From Cephalotus follicularis (taxonomy: Eukaryota > Streptophyta > Magnoliopsida > Oxalidales > Cephalotaceae), in assembly GCA_001972305.1 (NCBI GenBank), contig BDDD01002368.1:124001-188000 (forward strand): a stretch of DNA of 64,000 nt, given 5' to 3'. The position numbers and the translations under genes are program-made. The notes beneath the pieces were generated by a model, which saw only the letters and a program-made list of their open reading frames with translations, made no database searches and was not told where the DNA came from. Below, piece by piece: positions 1 through 11,838 of this stretch; position 1 is the stretch's first letter; each line of letters begins with the position of its first letter.

Positions 1-415
1 ACTAAAAAAACAAAGTCATTACAAAGGTTACATGTATTATTAAATGCTATCAATAATATATGAGTGAAATATCAAATATAAAGCCTATGAAATATTATCT
101 AATTAATGAAAAAAATAATTATTAAATTAATTTTTTTAATATAATTATTGCATGTACTATGAAGTACGATAAAATATTGCGGCTAACAAACAAATACTCT
201 TTTACATTTAGTAACGTCTTTTTTTTTTGTTCGGTCTGTCCACGTAGGATAATTAATAATATTAATTACCACCGTTTAAAAACAATTAAATAACGTAATA
301 CATTTAAATATCATCCAAATTTACATAATAATTCTATCTTTTGCTGTCCTTTTCATTTTGATTTATTTCTTTTCACACTCTAATTATTATCTCTCTGATT
401 TGATCAAGAATTAAC
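1..415. other. AT-rich upstream region of the syntaxin gene
   Basis: No gene is visible. The stretch is AT-rich and ends in a pyrimidine-rich leader (about 345-405) just before the syntaxin ATG. It presumably holds the promoter and 5' untranslated region, but I see no convincing TATA box at a fixed distance from a start site. Confidence 0.4.
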
Positions 416-3400
416 ATGAACGATCTTCTCACGGTAATTGATTTTTTATTATTGTATTTTACTCTGTTCTCAATATAGTTTACTCTATTCTCAATATAGT
501 TCCTGAAATTTGTTTTGAAGTAACTATTACTTGAATTTGATATGGGATTGCTTCAACTTTTATATATGATTATCAGTTTTTGAAAAAAAAACTGGGTGAC
601 TGGAGTTCAGTGTGAAATTGGGACTGTTAAGGATGATGATTGTTTGTGTTGATTGATGAAGTTTCTTTCAAATGATGTTGATTGTTTTGGTAATTCTAAT
701 TAGTGTTTTAGTGAGAGATGTAACTAAATGAATCAAAGATGACACCAAATCGAATTTACAGTAATCTTCTCCTTACCCTTTGTTTGGTACCTAAGAAAAC
801 CTGGGAAAAGGAAATGGATGAAGTCAGCAAATGTAATTTGTAATACTGTCTTGGTTTCTGTGTGAATTTATATTCATCTCTATTTAGCTCGATACTCGTA
901 TACGGTTATATTTATCACTTTCTTTATGTGGGGATTTCATTAAAGAATGAATTGGATTTGCTTATGTTTGTATTTATCCCTGCCGCTGGTTCTTTTTTTA
1001 TTGAAGCAATATAGTGTTTTTTTGTGGAACCCTATTGGAGTTTATATTGCAATCCCCTGTAAAATAGTTACGATCTTTTATTTGTGTACATGTGCCTTAT
1101 TAAGGATTCATTTGTTGGTGATGCCAAAGACCCACCTTCCAGATATGAGGATATCGAAATGGGAACTCGGGTTCCAAGAAGCAACCCTGATATGGGGATG
1201 GAATCTTTCGATAAGCAGGTGTGTGAATCATATTTATGTTGCATATGACATTTTTTTGTTTAAAGACTGGATAATCGAAGTAAATGCATCGAAGAAACAC
1301 ATATTTGATCATAAAGGTCACCGTGGGGATTTTGTGTACATGTAATGAGTGATTTTCTAGAAGTAACAAATAATTCATTTTACATCCTTATTTATAATAC
1401 ATGTTTCTTGTTTATTTATAAAATTCATTTCTTTCTGTTTTCCATTTCCTCTAATTGATTTTCTTGCTTTTATTTTCTATAATCTAGATACAAGAGATTG
1501 AGAAACAGATTGATAAGCTTGCTGGGTTACTTCAGAAACTCAAGGTATCTATGGTGCATGGATAATACAGTTGGTATTTTATAGTAATTTGTTTGTATCA
1601 AAACTTCTAATGTAAACTTTTTACAGGATGCTAATGAGGAGTCAAAGTCTGTAACAAAAGCATCTGCCATGAAAGGTAGACACCAGGTCTTGGACTCGAT
1701 TCTCCATGAGAGCGCCCTAAGATTGGGGAAAGGATAGGGTTACCCTTGTTGAGTAACCCAATTTCTTTTTTAATATACTCAAATGCTCATATTCTTGTTC
1801 TCGCAAATAAAATGTCTATCACAAGTTCATGATTAATGAGCTGCAACACTGTTGTTCTGCAGAATGTTGATTTGGACTAGTTTTGTCTCAGTTCAAACCT
1901 CACATAATTTAAGTAGATTTAGCTGACTTGTTCAACCTTGGGGCAAGTTCATAGCTATTCCATTAATCAATAATTTTGTATTTAGTTTTATTGTGAGTTC
2001 GTCAGTATTTGGTTGAGATATTATATTTAGTATGGTTCAACATATGTAACAACATTAAAAGTAGTGTTAAATATTGCAGCTATCAAGAAGCGAATGGAGA
2101 AAGATATTGATGAAGTGGGAAAGGTTGCCCGTAATGTCAAAGCAAGAATAGAAGCGATGAACAAAGAAGTAATGTTCAGTTCATTTGTTTTTCTATTCGG
2201 TAATATTTTTTGAGAACAGAAAGCTCACTTCAAAATTATTTACTGATTCCCTGTTTGTTCATCTCAGAACTTAGCAAATCGACAAAAACCTGGATGCGAA
2301 AAGGGAACAAGTGTCGACAGATCTAGGATGAATGTCACAAAGTGTGTACCAATTGAAAATTTTGTATCTCAGTAAACCTATGATATACATTCTTCAGAGT
2401 AACCTCTAGCAAGTGGATTGGATTTTATTGTATGCATTATTTCTTAATTTGTAGTGCTTTGACAAAGAGGTTCAAAGATTTAATGATAGAGTTTCAGGTA
2501 ATAACTACACGAGTGCTGGTTATTTTATAATGAGTTTCCTTCGTTGCTATCTCATCCTAATATTATTTTTCAGACACTAAGACAGAAAATCCAAGATGAG
2601 TATCGTGAGGTTGTGGAGAGGAGGGTCATTACAGGTTTGTATGCTTGGCTTACGTATTTCTGTAATCAGAAATGGTGATTACTGTCCATTTGTTTTCTGA
2701 ATAGTGATCAAGCCTTTTTTTGTCTAATAATTTTTTGTTCTTCATGATTGAGCAGTTACGGGAACTAGACCAGATGAAGAGGTAAGCAGTCGTTTCACCT
2801 TTCCATTGATCTCTAATAGATCTGGATGTTTTTGCGAAATAATTGGCGAGAGTTCAATGACTTAGACAATTGACCACCTGATCGAAACTGGAAACAGTGA
2901 GCAAATCTTCCAGAAGGCAATTCATGAACAGGGACGAGGACAGGTATGTAACTCGTAATTTTGACATCAATGGACATCTAATAATTCCATTCATTTTTTC
3001 ATTGGAAACTGCAGCCTAAGATCATTGAGATCAATTTTTTGGTAATTATTCCTATTAGTTATCGTATGCCAACTAAGTCAAAGATTAGTAATTACTAACT
3101 GAAGCCAGATACTCCGTCTAAGCTGCATATTTTTTCCCCCTTCTTCATTCACTTTTCTTGTACCATTCACATTCTATGTTGCAGCCTAAGATTGATATTA
3201 ATACCCTAAACATTGAAATTTATATGGACCTCGTTGATCAAGAAGTTTAATTTACATAAATTAAAAAAAAAAAACGAGTTGGATCTTATAGTTCTGCCTA
3301 TGTGGCTGGCTACTTCTGGCCTTCTTATAGAATTCAGATTACAAGTTTGGGCTATGATTGCAGGTGCTAAACACGCTGGAAGAAATCCAGGAGAGACACG

Positions 3401-3880
3401 ATGCTGTGATAGAAATTGAGAAAAAGCTCCTTGACTTGCACCAGGTATATTTGCAACCAGACCTGAGCCTGGACTACCTGAAACTAAGTTGTCTAACGTG
3501 ACTGCTGTTTGCCAGATTTACCTTGATATGGCAGTACTAGTCGATGCCCAAGGAGAGATTCTAGATAACATTGAAAGTCAGGTTTGTTTCTCTCATGCTC
3601 TAATTTTGTGTTCATATTTGTGCGCATTTTCACACGTATGCGCATCCATGCCTAATTGTTGGACAGTGTCTTTTGCATGGTTTTCTGCGTTAATAAAAAT
3701 ATTGTTCAGGTTGCGAATGCAGTCACTTCAGTCCAGACAGGGACAACTGCACTTCAAAATGCAAAGAAACTCCAAAAGAGTTCTCGAAAATGGATGTGCA
3801 TTGCTATCATAATTCTCCTACTTATAGTAGCTGTTATTGTTGTTGGTGTCATCCAACCATGGAAGAGTAAGGGGGCTTGA
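416..3880 (+). CDS. SYP132-like: Plasma-membrane Qa-SNARE syntaxin, SYP13 (SYP132-like) type, 13 exons
   Basis: I built the model by splicing. Exons: 416-433, 1105-1218, 1488-1544, 1627-1675, 2080-2168, 2268-2341, 2455-2497, 2574-2634, 2756-2781, 2866-2943, 3364-3444, 3516-3581, 3710-3880. All introns are GT-AG, and the exons sum to 927 bases, giving 308 residues, close to the usual length of about 305 for this group. The protein starts MNDLL, has an N-terminal syntaxin helical domain, the [13 protein letters not shown] linker, a SNARE helix from about residue 205 with the zero-layer glutamine near 242 (VLVDAQGE), and a C-terminal membrane anchor at about 281-300 after SSRKWMC. Qa-SNAREs of this type drive vesicle fusion at the plasma membrane. 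The many introns and the KPGC...GT motif favour SYP13 over the intron-poor SYP12 group. No break was seen. The exact paralog is inferred from remembered family sequences. Confidence 0.93.
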
Positions 3881-4804
3881 GTCTACCCTGTTTGCTACTT
3901 GACAATGTGAATTTAATACTAGATTGGAAACTGAGAGCTTACCTTTGTGTCAAGAGTCAACAATTTTCGGTTTGCTTGTGGGGGGTTTTTGACTTATAAG
4001 TTAATTAGATTTGTTTGCAAAGACTTACAGATAAAGGTTTGTAGCACATAGATACAGATGTTTTCATCAATGGAAAATTTCCTCTTCATATATGTGAAAT
4101 TTGCTGCCAATTATTGAAATACAAAAATTCACTCTCTCACTTTTCTATTACAAAGGAAGGAATAAGAGATAGCAGTACGATTCAATCTTTCTTATTGACA
4201 ATCAATAATATATGATTTCGTCGGGCAGTCAGTAAGTGCCACACACATATTGAAAAATTAATAATAATAGTAAATCTGTTGAGATATAATTTTATTTATT
4301 TATCATGACCACGAGCTTAGGTTAGCATGAGCACAAATTTCTTTGTTGATTACCACAAATATTATAATTAGTAAAAATTATACACTGTCTATGATGTAGT
4401 CATGTAGCAAGTGCTCAAAATGGTAGTGGTAGAACTGTTGTTAGGTTAACAAGACCACACATTTTTCTATTTCACAACCATTACTAATAAACATAACGAG
4501 AAATTCTTGGGTTTATGCAGCTTATATAGACACAACCAGTCATATGAATCCAAAGGCTGTTTCAACTCAACAATTTCTCTAAACATAACAGAAACATTAT
4601 GCTACTAAAATAAGGAATGAACATATTTGAGGTGCAAAGTTGTGAATTTGCTTAATCATCTTTATCAAACATTGAAAGCAGACAATCAGATACACTCTGA
4701 GTTACATTCACCGTAGATGATAGATACCAAAAACTGGAAGCTCAAAGAGAATTAAGGATCCAATCTAAAAGGAAATTGTTATTAAGGCATACCAAAATGC
4801 TGTT
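3881..4804. other. Intergenic, 3' flank of syntaxin
   Basis: AT-rich sequence downstream of the syntaxin stop. It should include that gene's 3' untranslated region. I see no further gene, RNA or clear repeat. Confidence 0.4.
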
Positions 4805-4867
4805 TCACTCAACTTTCACCTCTTTCTTTGCTAGATCAACCTCCAAATAGATGTATGGCTCTGTTGC
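4805..4867 (-). other. Possible orphan last coding exon of an unidentified gene
   Basis: On the minus strand a GTGCAG acceptor is followed by an open stretch that ends in TGA at 4805-4807. It encodes ATEPYIYLEVDLAKKEVKVE, which looks like the charged end of a real protein. I do not recognise the family. No upstream exons could be found. A decayed transposon lies directly upstream on this strand (5.2-7.2 kb), so the rest of the gene may have been displaced, or this may be a chance ORF. Confidence 0.22.
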
Positions 4868-5239
4868 CTGCACCATAATCATATACAGGCAGAATTAAGG
4901 GGTACATGAGAGATAATTGCTGGAAAAAGGCCTCCAAGTCAAGGGCTAGCAACGTCAAGCTTCTCCATTAGGTATCTGTTGATACTCAAATTCTACGCAG
5001 ACCGAATGGATTACGGGTAACTGTTTTCACCTATTGAATCCAGACCGAAATAAGAGAAAACATCTCCTATACTATAAGCTTCGGTCTAGAAGTATTAAAT
5101 GTCTCTCCTACTTGGGTATTTCTCATAAATATGAGCAGTCAGTGGTTATTTCAGTCCAGAATAACATTTGAAGAAATATTATCGTACAATATGGGATATT
5201 AAACAAAAATATATACAGAATATAACAGGAATATATCAA

Positions 5240-7200
5240 AATAAAAATCAGTTCTTATAAAGAGTCTTCACAGATTCTAGTAAAGCCTTGAGGTTGTCTA
5301 AATACTGTACAAGGGAACTTTCTTGCGTTAAAGTCTTGTCAAAATTTAACTTCAGTTGGGTGGCATTTGCTTTGGCCGTCTTTAGTTCTCCTTATTCTCT
5401 AGTGGTCTTCTCCAATAGCACTTGTGCCTTGGTCTCGATCTGTGCTTTCTGATCTTTCACTTCCTCATGCTTCTTTTCAGCTTCTGCAAGCTTAATTTTC
5501 AGCCTTTGAACAAGAGCCTCTGCCTCTTTCTGTTTTCAAATTTTTGAATTGGTGGGAATTATTTTTCATCTCTTTGGTCATGGTCTCTTGCAGCTTGTTA
5601 TTGTGGTAGAATTCGTCCTTTGCCCTTTGAATGACCATGAATAATTCTGTAGGAAGAGTCTTCAAAAAATCAAGACTTTCCAACACTTGAAGACTTTTTA
5701 TCTACGGTCAATCCATAGTCTATGTTGATGCCTTTGATGGCCTCGGTCCAATCAGTTACTTCTAGAATGCGGTCTGGGTCAATCAGCGAGGAAGGGTCTT
5801 CTAGCAGAAGTTGATCCAAGACTTTGAGAATAGTTTCATCATTTAAGAGTGAAGTAGAAGCATTAGAAGTAAAGGCCATTGTAGAAGGAGTTGTTTCTAG
5901 CCAAGCAGGAGTCTGAGTGATGACCCGATCGGAGAATGAGCAGAAGAATGAAACATCTTGCTTGCGGTCTTAGACACAGGCTGTATTTACCTTCATCTGA
6001 ATCACTTTGTGAAGATTCGGAGACTTGTTCAACAACTTCTGGCGCTACGGTCTTAGGAATGGCTGCAAACACAAACAAATATTAGACACAGGCTGCATTT
6101 ACTATCTACAAGGAAGCAGTTTTACTTCGATTACCGTGGCCATGTACTCGAGGGTAGGGAGTCTGCTCATTACAAGAATGCACCCCGCATCGAGCCCTTT
6201 CGCGACTCGACACATGCACAGAAGGGCTTGTATTTGTTCCTTTCTCCATAATTGGAGAACCCTCCAGAAGTACCATTGGTAACAAACTCTTGTTGAAAAA
6301 TTTGTTCTTTCAGATCATGAAGGTTCTTTGTATAAACATGCTAGGATGCAAGGTCCTAGTTCTATAGGATCATCTTCGGCCAAAGCCTTAGCAATTGGGA
6401 GATAGTCTTTGGTCACTTTGGCTAGCAGGAACACAAAAAACAAACTTGCATAGCCAATACAAAGGGAAAGCCGTATATTCTTTTTTATCGATAGGGCCCT
6501 TCAGTTTTCATATGAGTTTTCAAAAACTCGCCATAAGATTTTCTGGATTTGGGGATGTTAAAGTCAGTTCCATCCTTTACAGTCATTAGACTGTTAACCT
6601 CTTGTGACCCGACAACAACTATGTTTAACAAGGCAAATAAGTCAAAGAGAGTTACCGTCATTAGGCCCGCAGGGAAAATGAAAAACATCATGGGTCGAGG
6701 AGCAAAACAAAAGTGCAGCCCAATAAGATTACGATAAAGGCGTATATGCCTGTTCTTTTCCAAAATATCTTCCTACAGGGTTCCATTCTTTGGACCCAAG
6801 CATTAAAATTTTTATCTAAAGTAGGCCATCATGTGGTCAATAAATAGAGTTTTCTTTGGGATTTCAATAGAAGCTTTTCCCCAGAAACTAAAGGAACCCA
6901 TTTTCGCAGAGCGGGTGAAAGAAGATTGACACAAGAAGGACCAAGAACAGGAGAGGGGTAAGATGGATTAGAATGAAAAAATGCCAGATTTACCTCATCA
7001 GTAGGGAGGTCTTTGACAGCGTTAATATGATGATTAGGATGGTTGTACTTGGGGTCTTTCGTTCCTAGAGTTGAGAAGGGAGGTTTCCCTTTGCTGCCAT
7101 GCCAGCCATGGAAGATTAGAGAGAGGAAGCTTCTGGTATTTTCTGGAAATAAAAGAGAGAATGGTAAAACAAAGGATTTAATCATCCTCAACAATTATTA
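5240..7200 (-). mobile_element. Decayed transposon ORF with plant mobile domain and coiled coil
   Basis: Read on the minus strand, 7.19-6.3 kb shows pieces typical of plant-mobile-domain (PMD-like) transposon proteins, such as FCFAPRPMMFF and LMTVKDGTDFNIPKS. A stretch at 5.9-5.25 kb follows, rich in Lys, Glu and Leu with heptad spacing, which reads as a coiled coil. This PMD-then-coiled-coil order resembles the antisense ORFs of the gypsy element at 43-45 kb. It is broken in several places and no terminal repeats were found, so the parent could be gypsy- or MULE-related. It is a fossil. Confidence 0.5.
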
Positions 7201-8103
7201 ATTAACCAAAATCAAGAACTAAAACTATCCCACGCAACTACGCAGCTACAGACATCCTTGCACTAGAGTGCAAATAAGAATCAACTAAGTTGATATTTTT
7301 ATAACAATAAATCAATCTCCTTTTCATACATGCCATGCAGTAATTAATTAGCGCGAGTATCAATGCTAAATTTCATCAATGAAGAAAATTATAGATTACA
7401 GAATTTCTAAGCGACCAAACGGAAGCTAATCACAGCGCGATCTTTAAAACAGCTAGGAAAGTTGTCAAGGAAATATGTTTTTTATTTAGTTAAATTGCGT
7501 ATTGAAAAAGATAAAATAAGAAAATAAGAGAACACGATGAGATATAAAATGATACTGTACCTTTAAATACGTTATAAAGAATATCGTTATAAAGACTAGA
7601 GAGCATAACCACATTTTAAATTCCTCGGTTCCAATTTCTCTTTTTAACAAAGAATAGAGAGCATAACTAAAATCCTCTTAAAATCCGAGGAAAACACGAA
7701 TTATCATAAACGACAAAACGTACCGTATTCGGATGGTTTTGTTCTATGAGTAGTTTGACTCTTTGGTAGCATTTCGGATATATAAAATATAAATATAATA
7801 ATAAGTTTAAAAAATAAAACTTACACTCGTTTCACATTATATTTACTTTTTTATTAGTAAATTACCGATTTTAAAAATCAAAAACATACAAAATCTGGTT
7901 TTCAGGTAACCAATTCTTTTTAAACCTATTATCAAACTCGATTTTTTAGCAAAAGTCGATCCAAACTTTCGAACTACTCAAACCGGAAGAAAAAAAATTC
8001 ATTTTAACTAAGATCCCATAACTTTTGAGAGTTGAGAGGCTTGATTTTTTACTAGGAAGACCTGATTGACCAACTACAATTTAAATTAGTTTGGAATAAG
8101 GTA
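7201..8103. other. AT-rich spacer without recognisable gene
   Basis: No ORF with recognisable content, RNA gene or structured repeat was seen between the decayed PMD transposon and the solo LTR. Confidence 0.4.
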
Positions 8104-8108
8104 AAATG

Positions 8109-10064
8109 TGTGACATCTCTGTTCCAGTAGTCTGTGTTTATGGAGTTTATGTGGCAATCTATCTATCCGTCTAATGGTTAGACTGTTTTTCTGGCTTTCA
8201 TAACATATGCATTGTGGCATTAATAAATTTTTATGATTTTTATTATGATGGTTTCTGCATAACAAATAAATTTTCTTGACCGTAAATTAAATGATATTTT
8301 ACTGAAATGACTGTTGAATTCAGAAAATAAGCCAATTGGTATGTCCTAAAAATCCAATTTTTGTCCGTATCGGTTAAATTATGGGCTAAACTCAGTCCGT
8401 TTTGGATTGAATATAAAGAGAAAATACCAAAAATTTCTCATTTTGGCCTTTCTCTCTCTCCCCCCCTGATTTTCTCTCTCCTCTCTCACGTTCTCTCTTT
8501 CTCTTTGCACATGTCGTCGGCGTCACTGTCGAAACGACTCCGACGAAGGTACAGGCGTGACCGTCGTGACCTCCTGAGTCCACCAGACCCCACCACCGCG
8601 TTAGCAACCGCGTCGTGCGCGCACCACGAGCACTTCTCTCTCCGCCTCTGTTTTGCGTCGATTCGCCGTCTCCGGTGACCGTCACGGCAAGGAGAGCCCA
8701 GATTCGGCATCCTGGCGTCACGGCGGTTCGAACCCGACCAGCCCCGACTCGTGAAAATGCCAGCAGCGCAGATCGGCGGCGAAGGCAGCCGCGGTCAAAG
8801 CGCTCGTTCCTGCCAGATGTGGTGGCGCCATGACCAACGCGCCTCAGATCCGTGATCCCCCGCCTCCGGCGTACCAGATCTGGTCTTCTTTGCTGCTGAC
8901 CGGTGACCGCGGGTGGCTGACACACGCCAACCGGTAGCGACGTGTGGGCCCACGCGCCGACAGAGCGTTTCAGACGCGTCCAGCTTTCTGACTCCATTTT
9001 CCGCATGGAGGTGATCCGTTCCAGTTCCGTTTTGAGATTTCGGCTCTGTGCTCCGTTCTGCCCTATTTCATTAAGCTTTGAACTCTATTCCATTAATCTG
9101 TTTTCCGTTAAATAATGTAATTCTGTATCTGTATCTGTTTCTGTTATATATATGAGCTTAAATTGTATAATCAATTCGAATTGGATAACCTGGACAACTA
9201 CTTGGAATAGTTTTAAATGATTTCAAAAAAGTGTTTAATAAGAGGTTTAAACGATGTTTTGAACTATCAAACTTCTGTTGCTGTAGACCGTTTTGGTCGG
9301 TTATAGTTTTCTGACATCTGCTCACATTTCATTTCATAAAGCATTTCACGTCTTAGTACGTGTTTGAGTCTGATAGTCTGTTGTCTGTTTGTCTGTTGGC
9401 AGAGGATCCTGCCTTTGAGGTCGACCATGGAGGCAACTAGTTGTGAGACTTGCTCGTCTGTTCTGTGAGTGGAACGCCTTTCTTTAACCCTTTTTACTCT
9501 GAAATGTTTTTAATGTTATGAATGTATAAGCGTGTTCACTTATTTATTTATGTATATGAATGAACTGGTTTTTGGTTCGTTTCTGAAATCTGTTAAAGTT
9601 TTAAATGTCTGAAACTTTCTTTTAATGTTTTCAAATGCTCGCATGGTTATAGTCATACTATGACGCTATTTTCAGCTATATCTGTACATGATAAGGAAAA
9701 TGATTCCTCTATATGTTTAAGCCTGTTTTAAATCTGTTTTGATGACGTTGACAATTTCTGTATCTGCTGAAATCTGTTTTAAGCTTGTTCTGAGGAATTT
9801 GAGATTCTGTACTTTCTAAAATTTGTTAAATATATTTAGATGCATGGTGATCTCGGTATTGTATTAGTTACATATCTAATGCTCATGAGAGGCTTTGTCT
9901 ACATGTGTATGACCTTCTGTTCTGATGTTTTGACACGACGGTGTCATTGCCACTATTTCTGCTGGACGTTCGGCCCGATGGGGCCCAGGCGTCAACCTTA
10001 CCTAGTAGACCCATTGCATCTTTATATATTTTTATCTGTTTAAACTCTGTTAATTATTATTATA

Positions 10065-10129
<65 letters not shown>

Positions 10130-11008
10130 GAAATTCTGACGATTTGAATCTGGTTTTTTGATCCAATTTTCTGCTGATTTCTGGAAATATTGGTTTTATA
10201 AATCGGTTTTGAATTTATATTATGTTTAAGTTGTTTTAATCTGTTTTAGAAATCAGATTCTGGATTTTGTTTCTGTTTTTGAAATTCTGTTTCGGTTGTT
10301 TATATTTATGTTATATCTTTTCTGCAAAGATATGTTTATAATTGCGAGCAAAACTCTGCGGATTCTTTTTGTTCTATCTCACTAGTCTTGTGGACTAACC
10401 CCTCCTCTGTTTTCTGTTTTTAGTTCTGACAGGTTAGTCTGCTGAGCTCTTTCAGCTGGAGTCAGTATGTCTGCTGAGGTGAGACCACAAGGGCATGCCT
10501 ACCAGAGTCAACACTTGCATATCATCCACGACATTAGTATTTAAATTTCTGCATTACTTATGTTTTTATATAAATGTTTTGGATTTGCTTAAAAGGACTG
10601 AGTCCTATTCATGTTTTAAGTTTTGATAATATGATTGAGACAGAGCCCAACCCATACTTGTTCTCTGTTTAAATTGTGGTATGCTGAGGGTTGAGCCCAT
10701 TTTATAAACTGTTTCCTGCTTAAGGAATGTGGTTGCTGAGGGTATAAATTGTGTTTTTCTTTACATGAGGCATAGTCCTATAAACGAATACTACATGCCC
10801 GATTTTCGTAAAAATTTAAGAGTTAGATTTATTTTCAAGTTTTTCAAGAAACTTTTCTGTTTTCTTTATGTTTTGAAGAAAACTTTCTGTTTAAAAAATG
10901 TATTTCTGAAATTTTGTTCTGCTGAACCTACGATATGAGTCTCAGATTGGAGACTTGGCCTCGTAGCGGACACGACGGATTCCAGCTGAACTGGGTCCGG
11001 GCATGTCA
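8109..11008 (+). repeat. Solo LTR of a Ty3/gypsy-like retrotransposon (2.9 kb)
   Basis: The block begins TGTGACATCT and ends GCATGTCA. It is flanked by the 5-bp direct repeat AAATG at 8104-8108 and 11009-11013. No primer-binding site, polypurine tract or coding domain lies inside, so this is a single LTR left by recombination. It carries an AATATAAAG TATA-like box near 8409, then a CT-rich leader (8440-8510), a GC- and CpG-rich segment (8510-9000) and a (TA)n run near 10064-10125. The length and the TGTGACA start fit large gypsy LTRs. Assignment to a Tekay/Del-like lineage is only a guess. Confidence 0.75.
10064..10125. repeat. (TA)n microsatellite inside the solo LTR
   Basis: A nearly pure TA run with small interruptions, visible directly. 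It accounts for the apparent Tyr/Ile-rich ORF here. Confidence 0.9.
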
Positions 11009-11013
11009 AAATG

Positions 11014-11838
11014 CGTCCGAGAATTATGCATTTCTAGGTCTGTTTGAAATTTTTGTGTGTTTCACAAAAATATTATAATAAAATTGAAAGCGTTTGATAA
11101 ATTCAATGACAGGGATTGCGTCTACGAACAAAAACAATGAATATATGTGTGATCACAATCTTTTATATTAAAGGCATAAAAATGTAAATCTATGAAAAGC
11201 AATTTATCAACTAATACATTTGGGTCCGATAAAAAAATGTTTTTCTGTCGTCAAAAATAAAAAATACTTTGACTCAATTAAATTATTTTTTATCAAAAAT
11301 TTCGTGGTTTTTCCCCTTGATAAACTGGATGGCTTTTTAAGCTACCTAATTAATTTTACGGAAACTAATGCAACAGAAATACTTTATTGGACAGAGTCTG
11401 TTTTGTGTGGCTTGTTATTTGTGAATATAAACAAGGTAAATGGTATTTTCACTATAGTTCTTGTTTCGTTCACTGCTAATCTCCTATATTGTTCACAAAA
11501 GTTAATTCAAGTAAAAAAGTGGTGGATAAACTAAAAATCATTGTGACAAAGCAAAATTTTAACATGAGATAGTAGTTCGAAGTTCGAACCCAAGGTGTGG
11601 ACCAAATTATAGTGCAAATAAATTAGTTTTAACATAAGGCTCTTTTAGTAGGCAAAAACAAAGACTGAGTACAGGGAGGAATGTTGCCAAAAAAAATGCC
11701 CAAAATGACTCCAACCATCAGCAATTGAAATATTACGACAAATTATTTAGCCACAGCTCCACAATTGAGGAACTGGGTAATGCTCAATGACCCTGAAGAA
11801 CCATACCCATACGCAACTTAAAGTGGGTCTCTATTCTA
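11014..11838. other. Spacer downstream of isocitrate lyase
   Basis: AT-rich. A 104-residue open frame at 11220-11534 has plant-intergenic composition and no recognisable domain. The last part (about 11.7-11.84 kb) should be the isocitrate lyase 3' untranslated region. Nothing else was identified. Confidence 0.4.

Noticed and set aside
947-1345. 132-residue plus-strand frame
   Set aside because: It covers syntaxin intron 1 and exon 2 in another frame; the spliced gene explains the sequence.
8392-9006. Long minus-strand frame of 204 residues (and overlapping plus frames) in GC-rich DNA
   Set aside because: It lies inside the CpG-rich core of the solo LTR, has an Arg-rich composition typical of noncoding GC-rich frames, and shows no domain.
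11220-11534. 104-residue plus-strand frame
   Set aside because: Phe/Ile/Asn/Lys-rich composition typical of AT-rich intergenic DNA, with no domain.
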